A program made the position numbers and the translations under genes. The notes beneath the pieces are model-generated. The model ran no database searches. It saw only the letters and a program-made list of their open reading frames with translations, and was not told the origin of the DNA. Positions 8,664-17,742 of a stretch of DNA of 64,000 bases are shown here, piece by piece (position 1 is the stretch's first letter; each line of letters starts with the position of its first letter). Source of the DNA: an uncultured Pelagibacteraceae bacterium (GTDB lineage Bacteria; Pseudomonadota; Alphaproteobacteria; Pelagibacterales; Pelagibacteraceae). Location of the stretch: the NCBI GenBank assembly GCA_902574035.1, contig CACGMC010000002.1, positions 62,001 to 126,000 of the forward strand, given 5' to 3'.

Positions 8664-10886
8664 ATGAATATTAAAAAAGTAGTTGTAATAGGATCAGGAA
8701 CGATGGGAAGTGGAATAGCTGCTCATTTATGCAATGCAAATATACCAGTTATATTATTAGATTTAGAAACTGAAATTTCTGAGAAAGCTAAAGAAAGAAT
8801 TTTAAAATCTAGACCACCATTATTATTTGAAAAAGATAAAATTAATAATTTGAAAGTTGGTAATATTACTGATGACTTTGATAATGTTTCCGATGCAGAC
8901 TGGATTGTAGAGGCAGTTGTTGAAAGAATTGACATTAAACATGATATTTACAAAAAAATATTCAATAAAAGAAAAAAAGACTCTATTGTTTCGTCAAATA
9001 CATCAACTATTCCTTTAAAAGTATTATCAGAAAAATTAAAAGCAGAAGACAAAAAAGATTTTTGTATTACACACTTTTTTAATCCGGTTAGATATATGGG
9101 GTTACTGGAAATTGTTAGAGACAAGCTAAACGATCAAAAAAAAATTAATTATTTAAAAGATTTTAGTGAAGAAAAATTAGGTAAAGGCGTAATTGTTTGT
9201 GGTGACACTCCTGGTTTTTTAGGAAACAGAATAGGAGTGTATGCTATGCAAGTAGCGATGACAGAAGCGGTTAATATGAATCTTTCTATTGAAGAAGCTG
9301 ATGCTGTATTTGGAAGACCTATGGGCATTCCTAAAACAGGAGTTTTTGCTTTATATGACTTAATTGGCATTGATTTAATGTCAGATGTTCTTAAAAGTTT
9401 TCAAAAAGAGTTACCTAAAGAAGATGAATTTCAAAAAGTTGTTTCTGGTTTACCAATAATTAAAAAGCTAATTGAAACTGGGTATACAGGTAGAAAAGGA
9501 AAGGGAGGTTTTTATAGGATGAATAAGTCTGAGAATAAAAAGATTCTAGAAGCTCTTAACTTAAATAAAAATGAATACTTTCCAGTAAAAAAGATAGATT
9601 TAAAAATTGATAAGATAAACCTTTTAGAATTAATAAACAGAAATGATAAGTATGGTAAATACGCATGGTCAGTTATATCAAAAATTATCTTGTACTCATC
9701 ATCATTGGTGCCAGCTATAACTGATGAATATAATGATATAGATGAAGCTTTAAGACTGGGTTTTAATTGGTCTATGGGTCCTTTTGAAATGTTAGAGTCC
9801 ATAGGATTAAAAAATTTCTTCTCAAAAATTGGAGATATTAATCACAATGAATTTTTAAAAGATTTAAAAGAAAAAAAAGTAGAAAGTTTCTACGATGAGC
9901 GACAAAAATATACTGATTTACAAACTTTAGGAAAGATTAAAAAAACAGTCGTTAAATTAGATAAAAATGATTCAGCAGAAATATTTAGATTTAAAGATTT
10001 TAATATTGTTGAGTTTAATACAAAAGCTAATGCTTTAGATAATGATTCAATGGATGCTTTGAAAAAGGCTACAGATAAACCTCTAATTATAATAAATGAA
10101 AGTATGCAATTTTCTGCAGGCGTAAATCTAAATTATGTAATGGAATTTATAAAGAATAACGATATAAAGTCTGTTGAAAAATTTATTAAGTATTTTCAAG
10201 AAACTTGCAAGCATCTTAAATATTGTAAATACCCAGTTATATCTGCTCCGTCTGGTTTAGCCTTAGGAGGTGGAGAAGAAGTTGTGTTACAAAGTAATTA
10301 TGTAGTTACACATACTAATATAGTAATGGGTTTAGTTGAAACAATTGTTGGTTTAGTACCTGCTGGAGGTGGTTGTAAAGAGCTACTCTGGAGATGGTGT
10401 CAAACCAATGAGTCTAAAACAGATCCAGATTATGCACCATTAAAAGTTTTTGATATAATTGGTTATGCTAAAACTGCTTCTTCGCCTCAAGAAGCAAAAC
10501 CTATGTTATTTTTGGATAAAAATCATGATGTTATAATTAATAGAAATGAACTATTGCCTGCGGCAAGAAAATTACTCAATAATAACGTAGATATGTCTCC
10601 ATCTAAAGAATGTAAATTTAAATTATCGGGTAAAAATGCTAGAGAAAAAATGCACAAAATACTTGAAGCATTATATAATGATAAAAAGATTCTAGATCAC
10701 GGTATGGAAGTTGGTAAAGAATTAGCATATGTTTTAAGTGGCGGTGATACAGATTTAAATAAAGAGGTAACAGAAGATCAAATGTATAAATTGGAACTAA
10801 ACAGCTTTATGAAATTAGTAGAAAATAAAAAAACTCAAGATAGGATTGTTCATACATTAAAAACAGGAAAACCATTAATTAATTAA
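8664..10886 (+). CDS. 3-hydroxyacyl-CoA dehydrogenase/enoyl-CoA hydratase fusion (FadN-like)
   Basis: A 740-aa bifunctional beta-oxidation enzyme in the FadN domain order, dehydrogenase first and crotonase last, the reverse of FadB. The NAD-binding GSGTMG is at residues 10-15, SNTSTIP at 111-117 and the catalytic-His segment THFFNP near residue 137. The crotonase part (about 440-700) has GLALGGGEEVVLQ and GLVETIVGLVPAGGG, keeping acidic residues at the expected active-site positions. The frame is open back into the tRNA, but ATG 8664 is chosen because earlier codons encode tRNA sequence. The next gene begins with no spacer. Confidence 0.85.
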   Translation: MNIKKVVVIGSGTMGSGIAAHLCNANIPVILLDLETEISEKAKERILKSRPPLLFEKDKINNLKVGNITDDFDNVSDADWIVEAVVERIDIKHDIYKKIFNKRKKDSIVSSNTSTIPLKVLSEKLKAEDKKDFCITHFFNPVRYMGLLEIVRDKLNDQKKINYLKDFSEEKLGKGVIVCGDTPGFLGNRIGVYAMQVAMTEAVNMNLSIEEADAVFGRPMGIPKTGVFALYDLIGIDLMSDVLKSFQKELPKEDEFQKVVSGLPIIKKLIETGYTGRKGKGGFYRMNKSENKKILEALNLNKNEYFPVKKIDLKIDKINLLELINRNDKYGKYAWSVISKIILYSSSLVPAITDEYNDIDEALRLGFNWSMGPFEMLESIGLKNFFSKIGDINHNEFLKDLKEKKVESFYDERQKYTDLQTLGKIKKTVVKLDKNDSAEIFRFKDFNIVEFNTKANALDNDSMDALKKATDKPLIIINESMQFSAGVNLNYVMEFIKNNDIKSVEKFIKYFQETCKHLKYCKYPVISAPSGLALGGGEEVVLQSNYVVTHTNIVMGLVETIVGLVPAGGGCKELLWRWCQTNESKTDPDYAPLKVFDIIGYAKTASSPQEAKPMLFLDKNHDVIINRNELLPAARKLLNNNVDMSPSKECKFKLSGKNAREKMHKILEALYNDKKILDHGMEVGKELAYVLSGGDTDLNKEVTEDQMYKLELNSFMKLVENKKTQDRIVHTLKTGKPLIN

Positions 10887-12647
10887 ATGACTACATATAA
10901 TGCTCCAGTTGAAGATATGATGTTTCTTTTTGATAATCTTAAAGATAATAAAAATTATAAAGAGATTGATAAATTTAAAGAAATAAGTTCTGACTTAGTT
11001 AAAGATGTTTTAGATCAAGCAGCAAAAATAAATCAAGAAATTGTTCATCCCTTAGCTAAAATAGGTGATGACAGTCCATGTGTGTATGAAAATGGAATAG
11101 TAAGATCTCCACCAGGCTATAAAGAAGCTTATAAAAAATTCATTACAGATGGATGGACATCTTTATCTTGTGATCCAAAATATGGTGGTCAAGGAATGCC
11201 AAAGACTGTTAGTACTTTTTTTGAAGAAATGTTATCCTCAGCAAGTTTATCATTTAAATTATATAGCGAACTAAGTATTGGAGCTTATAATTGTATTCTT
11301 CATCACGCAGATGATAAGATTAAAGACAAGTTTTTACCAAAAATAGTAGAGGGAAAATGGAGTGGGACTATGTGTTTGACCGAGTCTCAATGTGGAACTG
11401 ATTTAGGCTTAATAAAAACAAAAGCAATAAAAAATTCAGATGGATCATTTTCTTTAACTGGACAAAAAATATTTATTACATCTGGTGATCACGACTTAAC
11501 AGAAAATATCATACATTTAGTTTTAGCAAAAATACCAGGTGGTCCTGAAGGAACTAAAGGAATTAGTCTTTTTTTAGTTCCAAAATTTAATGTAAATGAA
11601 AATGGTTCGGTCGGGTCTAGAAATGGTGTTAGCACTTTATCTATTGAAACCAAAATGGGAATCAAAGGTTCACCAACTTGTGTTCTTAACTTCGATAATG
11701 CTAAGGGCTTTTTAATTGGTAAAGAAAATAAAGGATTAAGCTCAATGTTTACAATGATGAATTTAGAAAGAATTATAGTTGGAATACAAGGATTAGGTAT
11801 TTCAGAAACAGCATATCAAAATTCATTAGCTTACACGAGAGAGAGAAAACAAGGTAAATCAAACGATAATAAAAATGGTGAAACAGACTTAATACTTAAA
11901 CACGCTGATATAAGAAGAAGTCTGATGAATATGAAGTCAATAATTGAAGGCCAAAGATCACTTGCTTTTTGGTTATCTCAACAAGTTGATGTAAGTTTAA
12001 ATCACTCAAATGAAAATATCAGAAAAGAAGCTGATGAAATGGTATCTCTCATGACACCTGTAGTAAAATCTTTTTTTTCAGATATGGGAATGGAAATAAC
12101 AAATGAAGCAATACAAATTTTTGGTGGTTATGGCTATACGAGAGATCAAGGTATTGAGCAATTATACAGAGATAATAGAATTACACCAATTTATGAGGGA
12201 ACCAATTCTGTTCAAGCAATTGATTTAGTATTCAGAAAAGTACTTACTAATCGAACTTTGGAAAAATTTATATCCTTACTTCAAAATGAAATTAAAGATT
12301 ATAATGAAAATGTTGAATTAAAAAGACTTTCCAACATTCTTAAAGAAAAGATAAAACTTTTATTAGATTTTTCGAAATGGTTAGACGATAAGTTAAAAAA
12401 TCAAAAAGATGATGTTAGTGCAGCATGCAATGACTTTTTGAAGGTTCTTGGTTATGTAGCTTTAGGATATTCATGGCTCAAAATGACTAAAGTGAGCTTT
12501 GAAAACTCAAATAAAAATAAAGAATTTTATGAGGAGAAAATAAACACTGCAAAATACTTTTTTGATAAAATTTTACCAAGGATAGACAGTCATTATCACT
12601 CAGCAATAGCTGGCAGTGAAAGCTTGATGAAAGCTAAATTTAACTGA
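10887..12647 (+). CDS. Acyl-CoA dehydrogenase (candidate DmdC-type)
   Basis: FAD-dependent dehydrogenase of the large (586 aa) class with a C-terminal extension, the class that includes 3-methylmercaptopropionyl-CoA dehydrogenase DmdC. Visible motifs are LTESQCGTDLG (164-174), FGGYGYTRDQG and YEGTNSVQA with probable catalytic base Glu437. It follows the FadN-like gene directly and precedes a CoA ligase; dmdA lies about 3.7 kb downstream. That context makes the DMSP-demethylation pathway a reasonable assignment, but a general short/medium-chain fatty-acid substrate is equally compatible with the sequence. Confidence 0.8.
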   Translation: MTTYNAPVEDMMFLFDNLKDNKNYKEIDKFKEISSDLVKDVLDQAAKINQEIVHPLAKIGDDSPCVYENGIVRSPPGYKEAYKKFITDGWTSLSCDPKYGGQGMPKTVSTFFEEMLSSASLSFKLYSELSIGAYNCILHHADDKIKDKFLPKIVEGKWSGTMCLTESQCGTDLGLIKTKAIKNSDGSFSLTGQKIFITSGDHDLTENIIHLVLAKIPGGPEGTKGISLFLVPKFNVNENGSVGSRNGVSTLSIETKMGIKGSPTCVLNFDNAKGFLIGKENKGLSSMFTMMNLERIIVGIQGLGISETAYQNSLAYTRERKQGKSNDNKNGETDLILKHADIRRSLMNMKSIIEGQRSLAFWLSQQVDVSLNHSNENIRKEADEMVSLMTPVVKSFFSDMGMEITNEAIQIFGGYGYTRDQGIEQLYRDNRITPIYEGTNSVQAIDLVFRKVLTNRTLEKFISLLQNEIKDYNENVELKRLSNILKEKIKLLLDFSKWLDDKLKNQKDDVSAACNDFLKVLGYVALGYSWLKMTKVSFENSNKNKEFYEEKINTAKYFFDKILPRIDSHYHSAIAGSESLMKAKFN

Positions 12648-12649
12648 AA

Positions 12650-14278
12650 ATGAGTGTATACGAAAAAAATTTAGAGAAAAATAAAGCTAATTTCGTTCCA
12701 TTAACACCACTTACTTTCTTAGTTAGAGCAAAAGAAATCTACCCGAATTATGAAGCAGTAATTTACGAGGATAGAAATTACACATGGTCAGAAGTTTATA
12801 AAAGATGTGTAAAATTTGCCAGCGCACTTTCAAAGATTGGTATAAAAAAAGGGGATACTGTTTCCTTTTTAGCTTTTAATACACCTGAAATATTTGAAGC
12901 ACACTATTCTGTGCCTATGACTGGAGCAGTTCTAAATACAATTAATATTCGTTTAGATGCAAAAACGATTTCATATATTTTGGAACACGGTGAAGCAAAA
13001 GTTTTAGTTGTAGATCGCCAGCTTCATGTAGAAGTAAAAAAAGCCTTAAGCACTATAAAAAGAAAGATTACCATTATTGATATAAACGATAAGTATGCAG
13101 ATCAGTCAAAGTGTGAAAACATTGGTGATAGAGAATATGAAGAATTTTTAAAAACTGGTGACGAGAATTTTCAATGGAAAATGCCCGATGATGAATGGCA
13201 AGCTCTTTCACTAAGTTATACTTCTGGCACAACAGGAAACCCTAAAGGAGTAGTATATCACCATAGAGGCTCTTACTTAATGTCTACCGGTAGTGCTACT
13301 GCTTGGAACATGCCCAATAGGTTAAATTTTTTAACTATTGTACCAATGTTTCATTGTAATGGATGGGGTTATCCATGGACAGTACCAATGTTAATAGGTC
13401 GAACTATTTGTTTGAGAAATATTGACGTTAAAAAAATTTTTGAGTTGATAGATAAATATAATGTTACGCATTTTGGAGGTGCTCCTATAGTTTTAAATAT
13501 GATAACGGGCGCTCCAGAAAAAGACAGGAAAAAATTAAAACAAAAAGTATATGTTTTAACAGCCGGTGCGCCACCTCCAAGTATCATTTTTAAAAAAATG
13601 AAGAGTCTTGGTTTCGAAGTAATGCACGTATATGGATTAACAGAAACATACGGTCACGTAACACAATGTGCTTGGAATGAATCTTGGGATGAGCTTAATG
13701 AAGAAAAACAAAATGAAATTAAAGCTAGACAAGGTGTTCGATATCCAAATACTGAAGGTGTAGCCATAATGGATCCTGAAACTATGAAAGAAGTACCTAA
13801 AGACGGTAAGACTATTGGTGAGATAATGATCAAAGGTAATGTGGTAATGAAAGGATATTTTAAGGATAAAGACGCAACTAATAAAGCTATGAAGGGTGGC
13901 TGGTTTCACACTGGGGATTTAGCTGTAATGCATCCTGATGGATATGTAAAAATTCAAGATAGATCGAAAGATATAATTATTTCTGGTGGTGAAAATATTT
14001 CATCTATAGAAATTGAAAATACTTTGGCAAAACATCCATCCGTATCTATCGCAGCTGTTGTTGCAAAACCTGATGAAAAGTGGGGTGAGGTACCCTGTGC
14101 TTTCATAGAAATGGTAAAGGACAAACCGGTCACAGAAAATGAACTAATCTCTTTTTGTAAAGAAACTTTAGCAGGATTTAAAGTTCCAAAAAAAGTGGAA
14201 TTTTGCGATCTACCAAAAACATCTACAGGAAAAATACAAAAGTTTGAGTTAAGAAAAAAAGCTAAAGAGTTTAACTAA
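12650..14278 (+). CDS. AMP-forming acyl-CoA ligase (candidate DmdB-type)
   Basis: Adenylate-forming enzyme activating a carboxylic acid to its CoA thioester. The nucleotide loop SYTSGTTGNPKG spans residues 189-200. GWFHTGDLAVMHPDGY, DRSKDIIISGGENI and the C-terminal catalytic lysine in STGKIQK (Lys528) are all present, so it should be active. Length 542 aa is typical. Linkage to an acyl-CoA dehydrogenase and to dmdA suggests methylmercaptopropionate as a candidate substrate. That is inference; the protein could equally be a medium-chain fatty acid ligase. Confidence 0.85.
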   Translation: MSVYEKNLEKNKANFVPLTPLTFLVRAKEIYPNYEAVIYEDRNYTWSEVYKRCVKFASALSKIGIKKGDTVSFLAFNTPEIFEAHYSVPMTGAVLNTINIRLDAKTISYILEHGEAKVLVVDRQLHVEVKKALSTIKRKITIIDINDKYADQSKCENIGDREYEEFLKTGDENFQWKMPDDEWQALSLSYTSGTTGNPKGVVYHHRGSYLMSTGSATAWNMPNRLNFLTIVPMFHCNGWGYPWTVPMLIGRTICLRNIDVKKIFELIDKYNVTHFGGAPIVLNMITGAPEKDRKKLKQKVYVLTAGAPPPSIIFKKMKSLGFEVMHVYGLTETYGHVTQCAWNESWDELNEEKQNEIKARQGVRYPNTEGVAIMDPETMKEVPKDGKTIGEIMIKGNVVMKGYFKDKDATNKAMKGGWFHTGDLAVMHPDGYVKIQDRSKDIIISGGENISSIEIENTLAKHPSVSIAAVVAKPDEKWGEVPCAFIEMVKDKPVTENELISFCKETLAGFKVPKKVEFCDLPKTSTGKIQKFELRKKAKEFN

Positions 14279-14291
14279 TTTAATAATAATA

Positions 14292-14741
14292 ATGGCAAAA
14301 ATATCAATAAATCTCAAATGGAGTCTTAATGGAGGAGAATTATCACCTGGTAAATATTCAAATAAACATCAAATTGAATTTAATGACGAGATTGTTATTA
14401 ATGGTGACGCAGCACCAGATTGGAACGGAAACAAACAAAATAGTAATCCTGAACAAGCCCTTGCAGCAGCATTAAGCAGTTGTCATATGATGACTTTTTT
14501 AGCTCTTGCTGCCAAAATGAATTGGCCAGTTTCAGGGTATACAGACAACGCAATAGCTACTTTAGGAAAAAATTCCAAAGGCAAAATGTCAGTAACCAAT
14601 ATTGAATTAAATCCAAAGGTAGCATTTTCAAAAGAATTTTCTGTTGATGAAAACAAAATGAAAGAGGTACAAGAGAGAGCTCATCGATATTGCTTTATAG
14701 CTAACTCTTTGTCAGATGAAGTAAAGGTAAAGATTAATTGA
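14292..14741 (+). CDS. OsmC/Ohr-family peroxide-related protein
   Basis: A 149-aa OsmC-fold protein. Redox cysteines Cys64 (in LAAALSSCHMMTFL) and Cys134 (in HRYCFIANSL) are at the family positions, and the NPEQALAAALSSCH signature is intact. Members reduce organic hydroperoxides using dithiol cofactors. Lying between the CoA ligase and the crotonase-like gene, it may protect against peroxides or act on thiol-linked intermediates of the same pathway; the latter is speculation. Confidence 0.85.
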   Translation: MAKISINLKWSLNGGELSPGKYSNKHQIEFNDEIVINGDAAPDWNGNKQNSNPEQALAAALSSCHMMTFLALAAKMNWPVSGYTDNAIATLGKNSKGKMSVTNIELNPKVAFSKEFSVDENKMKEVQERAHRYCFIANSLSDEVKVKIN

Positions 14742-14744
14742 CCC

Positions 14745-15554
14745 ATGAATTATAGAAAAAACAGCAAAATTTTAGAAACTTATTTAAATGAAAATGGGGT
14801 AATGCGTTTAAACTTAAATAGTCCAGAGAATTTAAATGCTCTTTCTGAAAATATGATGGATTTAATGCAAAATGCTTTGGACAAGGCAAGTCATAATAAA
14901 AATGTAAGAGTAATAATAATTTCAGGAGATGGATCAACATTTTCATCTGGACATGATTTAAAAGAGTTGAAGGCTGCAAGAAAAGGTGCAGATAAAGGAA
15001 AAAAATATTTTTTAAAAATAATGAAAAAATGTTCAAAGATGATGCAAACAATAATTAAATGTCCAAAACCAATAATTGCAGAAGTTGAAGGAACAGCTAC
15101 AGCCGCTGGGTGCCAATTAGTTGCAAGTTGTGATTTAGCATATGCAAGCAGTTCAGCTAAATTTGCAACGCCTGGGGTAAATATAGGTCTATTTTGCTCT
15201 ACACCCATGGTTGCAATTTCGAGAAACTTATCCAATAAGCATTCTATGGAAATGCTTTTAACTGGAGAATTAATTTCATCAGATAAAGCCGCTAAAATTG
15301 GTTTAATCAATGATGTTATTGAAATAAATGAACTTAAAGACTTTGTATTAGATAGAGCCCAAAAAATTTCAAAAAAATCCTCAGTAACTTTAAAAATTGG
15401 TAAAGAAGCTTTTTATAAGCAATTAGATATGAAACTTTCCGATGCTTATGATTATGCCTCAAAAGTAATGGTTCAAAATATGCTTAAACTTGATGCTAAA
15501 GAGGGTATCGATGCTTTTATTGATAAACGAGAACCTAACTGGAAAGATAAATAA
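14745..15554 (+). CDS. Crotonase-superfamily protein, ECHDC3-like, lacking both hydratase glutamates
   Basis: Enoyl-CoA hydratase/isomerase fold of 269 aa. Oxyanion-hole segments are recognisable: FSSGHDLKEL, and GTATAAGCQLVASCDLAYA. Where hydratases have the catalytic glutamates, this protein has Gln (in AAGCQLVAS) and Gly (in ATPGVNIGLFCSTP). The GLFCSTP pattern is that of ECHDC3-type proteins. It is therefore unlikely to be an ordinary hydratase or a DmdD equivalent, though it may still bind an acyl-CoA. It lies between osmC and the hydrolase in the dmdA cluster. Confidence 0.8.
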   Translation: MNYRKNSKILETYLNENGVMRLNLNSPENLNALSENMMDLMQNALDKASHNKNVRVIIISGDGSTFSSGHDLKELKAARKGADKGKKYFLKIMKKCSKMMQTIIKCPKPIIAEVEGTATAAGCQLVASCDLAYASSSAKFATPGVNIGLFCSTPMVAISRNLSNKHSMEMLLTGELISSDKAAKIGLINDVIEINELKDFVLDRAQKISKKSSVTLKIGKEAFYKQLDMKLSDAYDYASKVMVQNMLKLDAKEGIDAFIDKREPNWKDK

Positions 15555-15574
15555 TTTTTAATAAAGGTTTTGAA

Positions 15575-16351
15575 TTGATAACAGAAATTAAAAAGAAAAA
15601 AATATTTTCAAATGATGTTGGACATCCTTTTGATAAAAAAAAACCGACTATCATTCTATTACATGGAAGCGGCCAATCTCATGTTGTTTGGTCTTTAACT
15701 GATCAATTTTTAGCTGACAAAGGTTTCAATGTATTTACTTTAGATCTCCCAGGACATGGTAATTCCGAGGGACCTTGTTTAAAATCAATAGAAGAAATAT
15801 CAAATTGGATAAATGATTTTGTTGATCATGTTGGTATTGAAAAATCTATATTGGTTGCTCATTCTCAAGGATGCTTAGAGGCTCTTGAATTTGCGAAAAG
15901 CTTTCCAAAAAAAGTAGAAAAAATAGTTTTTATTGCAGGTTCCTATTCTATACCTGTTAACAAAAGTTTAATTGATCTAGCTTTATCTGGTGATATGGAA
16001 GCTCTAAATTTGATGATGAAATGGGGATATGGATCTTCAAAACAATTTATTGGGGGTAATCCATTACAAAAAATACTTAATTCTTCTAGAGAAGTAAGAG
16101 AGGTTCTGGCTGTAGATTTAATTGCTTGTAATAATTACAAAAATGGTGTTGATGCGGTAAAAAGTATAACGTGTCCAACGTTTTTTATTTTTGGGGATCT
16201 TGATAAGATGGTTAGACTAGAATCAGGACAAAAGTTTGCAAAAATGATTAACAAGTCTAAAGTTCACGTAATTAAAAATTGTGGTCATATGATAATTTTA
16301 GAAAATGCTTTTGAGATGAGAGAAAAAATTTTAGAATTTTTAAACAAATGA
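15575..16351 (+). CDS. Alpha/beta-fold hydrolase
   Basis: A 258-aa alpha/beta hydrolase starting at TTG 15575, preceded by AAAGG. The oxyanion region is LLHGSGQSH (29-36), the nucleophile elbow AHSQG places Ser97 at the top of strand 5, and FGDLDKMV and NCGHMIILEN supply the likely Asp and His. The substrate is unknown. The gene's stop overlaps the dmdA start by 4 bases (ATGA), so the two are probably co-translated. A thioesterase or ester hydrolase role beside DMSP catabolism is possible but unproven. Confidence 0.75.
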   Translation: MITEIKKKKIFSNDVGHPFDKKKPTIILLHGSGQSHVVWSLTDQFLADKGFNVFTLDLPGHGNSEGPCLKSIEEISNWINDFVDHVGIEKSILVAHSQGCLEALEFAKSFPKKVEKIVFIAGSYSIPVNKSLIDLALSGDMEALNLMMKWGYGSSKQFIGGNPLQKILNSSREVREVLAVDLIACNNYKNGVDAVKSITCPTFFIFGDLDKMVRLESGQKFAKMINKSKVHVIKNCGHMIILENAFEMREKILEFLNK

Positions 16352-17454
16352 AGAATTTTTACATTAGTAAATCACGAAGAGTAAGGTCTACACCTTTTAC
16401 AAAAAAAATAGAAGAGCAAGGTGTTAAAAGTTACACGGTATACAATCATATGTTGCTACCAACTACCTTTTCTAACGTAAATGAAGAATACTTGCATTTA
16501 AAAAAAGACGTTCAAGTTTGGGATGTTTCAGTTCAAAGAGAAATTGAAATTTCAGGTAAACATGCTCATCAACTTGTTCAATTAATGACATGTCGGGATC
16601 TATCTAAAACAAAAGTAGGTAACTGTTATTATGTTCCCTTAATAGACTCTAATGGAGGCATGGTTAATGATCCATTAATTTATAAATTGGAGGATAATAT
16701 TTGGAGAGTGTGTATAGCTGACTCGGATGTGTTGTTATACGCAAAAGGGATAGCAGCTGGAAAAAATCTCAATGTTAATATTTTTGAAGCAAATATTGAT
16801 ACCATGGCTGTACAGGGTCCAAAGTCATTCAAATTAATGGAAGATGTATTTGGAAATGAAATTACAAAATTAAAATTTTTTAAATATAGTTTTTATAATT
16901 TTCAAAATAAGAAATTCCTTATCTCAAGATCTGGATTTTCAAAACAAGGTGGTTATGAAATCCATGTAGATAACCTAAAAGCTGGATTAGAATTATATGA
17001 TCATCTTTTTGAAGTTGGAAGAAAATATAATATTAAACCTGGTGCGCCAAATCATGCAGAAAGAATTGAAGGAGGCTTATTGTCATATGGAAATGACATG
17101 CTCATAAGCGATAATCCTTTTGAGTGCGGCTTTGAAAAAGTCGTGCATTTAAATTCTGATGTTGAATTTTTGGGAAAAAATAGCTTAAAAAAGATTTGGG
17201 ATAGAGGTATCAAAAGAAAACTAATGGGAGTAAAGATTAATTCAGATACAATAAATTTAAACAATTTAGACTTACTTAATAATAACAAAGAAATAATTGG
17301 AGATTTAAGATCTGCAGCTTTTTCTCCAACATTTAAAAAAATAATTGGTATAGCTATGGTAAAAAAAGACTATTTTAACGGAAATAATAATTTTAGTATT
17401 AATATAAATGATAAATTGGTGGATGGTGAAATTTGTGATTTACCAATAGTTTAA
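16348..17454 (+). CDS. dmdA: Dimethylsulfoniopropionate demethylase DmdA
   Basis: GcvT-fold enzyme that moves a methyl group from DMSP to tetrahydrofolate, yielding methylmercaptopropionate. The 368-aa protein resembles my recollection of Pelagibacter DmdA throughout: YNHMLLP (32-38), QLMTCRDLSK (78-87), ADSDVLLYAKG, VQGPKS (155-160), SKQGGYEIHV, ERIEGGLLSYGND (238-250) and NPFECGFEK. Length is within one residue of the SAR11 protein. Residue 197 is Phe in SGFSKQGG where I recall Trp. A GcvT paralogue with another substrate cannot be fully excluded without alignment. Confidence 0.8.
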   Translation: MKNFYISKSRRVRSTPFTKKIEEQGVKSYTVYNHMLLPTTFSNVNEEYLHLKKDVQVWDVSVQREIEISGKHAHQLVQLMTCRDLSKTKVGNCYYVPLIDSNGGMVNDPLIYKLEDNIWRVCIADSDVLLYAKGIAAGKNLNVNIFEANIDTMAVQGPKSFKLMEDVFGNEITKLKFFKYSFYNFQNKKFLISRSGFSKQGGYEIHVDNLKAGLELYDHLFEVGRKYNIKPGAPNHAERIEGGLLSYGNDMLISDNPFECGFEKVVHLNSDVEFLGKNSLKKIWDRGIKRKLMGVKINSDTINLNNLDLLNNNKEIIGDLRSAAFSPTFKKIIGIAMVKKDYFNGNNNFSININDKLVDGEICDLPIV

Positions 17455-17455
17455 T

Positions 17456-17740
17456 ATGAAAAAAGCAAAAATTTATATACCTTCAAAAACGGCAACCCAA
17501 TCAGGTTTGGGTAAAGAAGATAAATGGATATTGGAGTTTGATACAAAAGATACAACTACAAATCCTTTAATGGGGTGGGAGTCTTCAAATGATACTTTAG
17601 GTGAAGTAAAAATAGAATTTACGACAAAAGAAAAAGCAATAGAATATGCTAAAAATAACAACATTATTTACAAGGTAATTGAACCAAATAAAAAAAGATT
17701 TGTAATTAAATCTTATGCAGAAAATTTTACGAATAATTAA
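17456..17740 (+). CDS. NDUFS4-like complex I accessory subunit
   Basis: A 94-aa protein matching the ETC complex I NDUFS4 family: KIYIPSKTATQSG at the start, LEFDTKDTTTNPLMGWESS in the middle and KEKAIEYAKNNNI later. In alphaproteobacteria and mitochondria this peripheral subunit stabilises NADH:ubiquinone oxidoreductase near the FMN end. It is encoded alone here, one base after dmdA, away from any nuo cluster in the window. Confidence 0.85.
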   Translation: MKKAKIYIPSKTATQSGLGKEDKWILEFDTKDTTTNPLMGWESSNDTLGEVKIEFTTKEKAIEYAKNNNIIYKVIEPNKKRFVIKSYAENFTNN

Positions 17741-17742
17741 TT

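Noticed and set aside
13369-13909. Open frames antisense to the acyl-CoA ligase gene
   Set aside because: They mirror a strong coding sequence, show no family motif and have low-complexity content; treated as shadows. The same holds for other antisense frames such as those opposite gabD, recJ and glpX.
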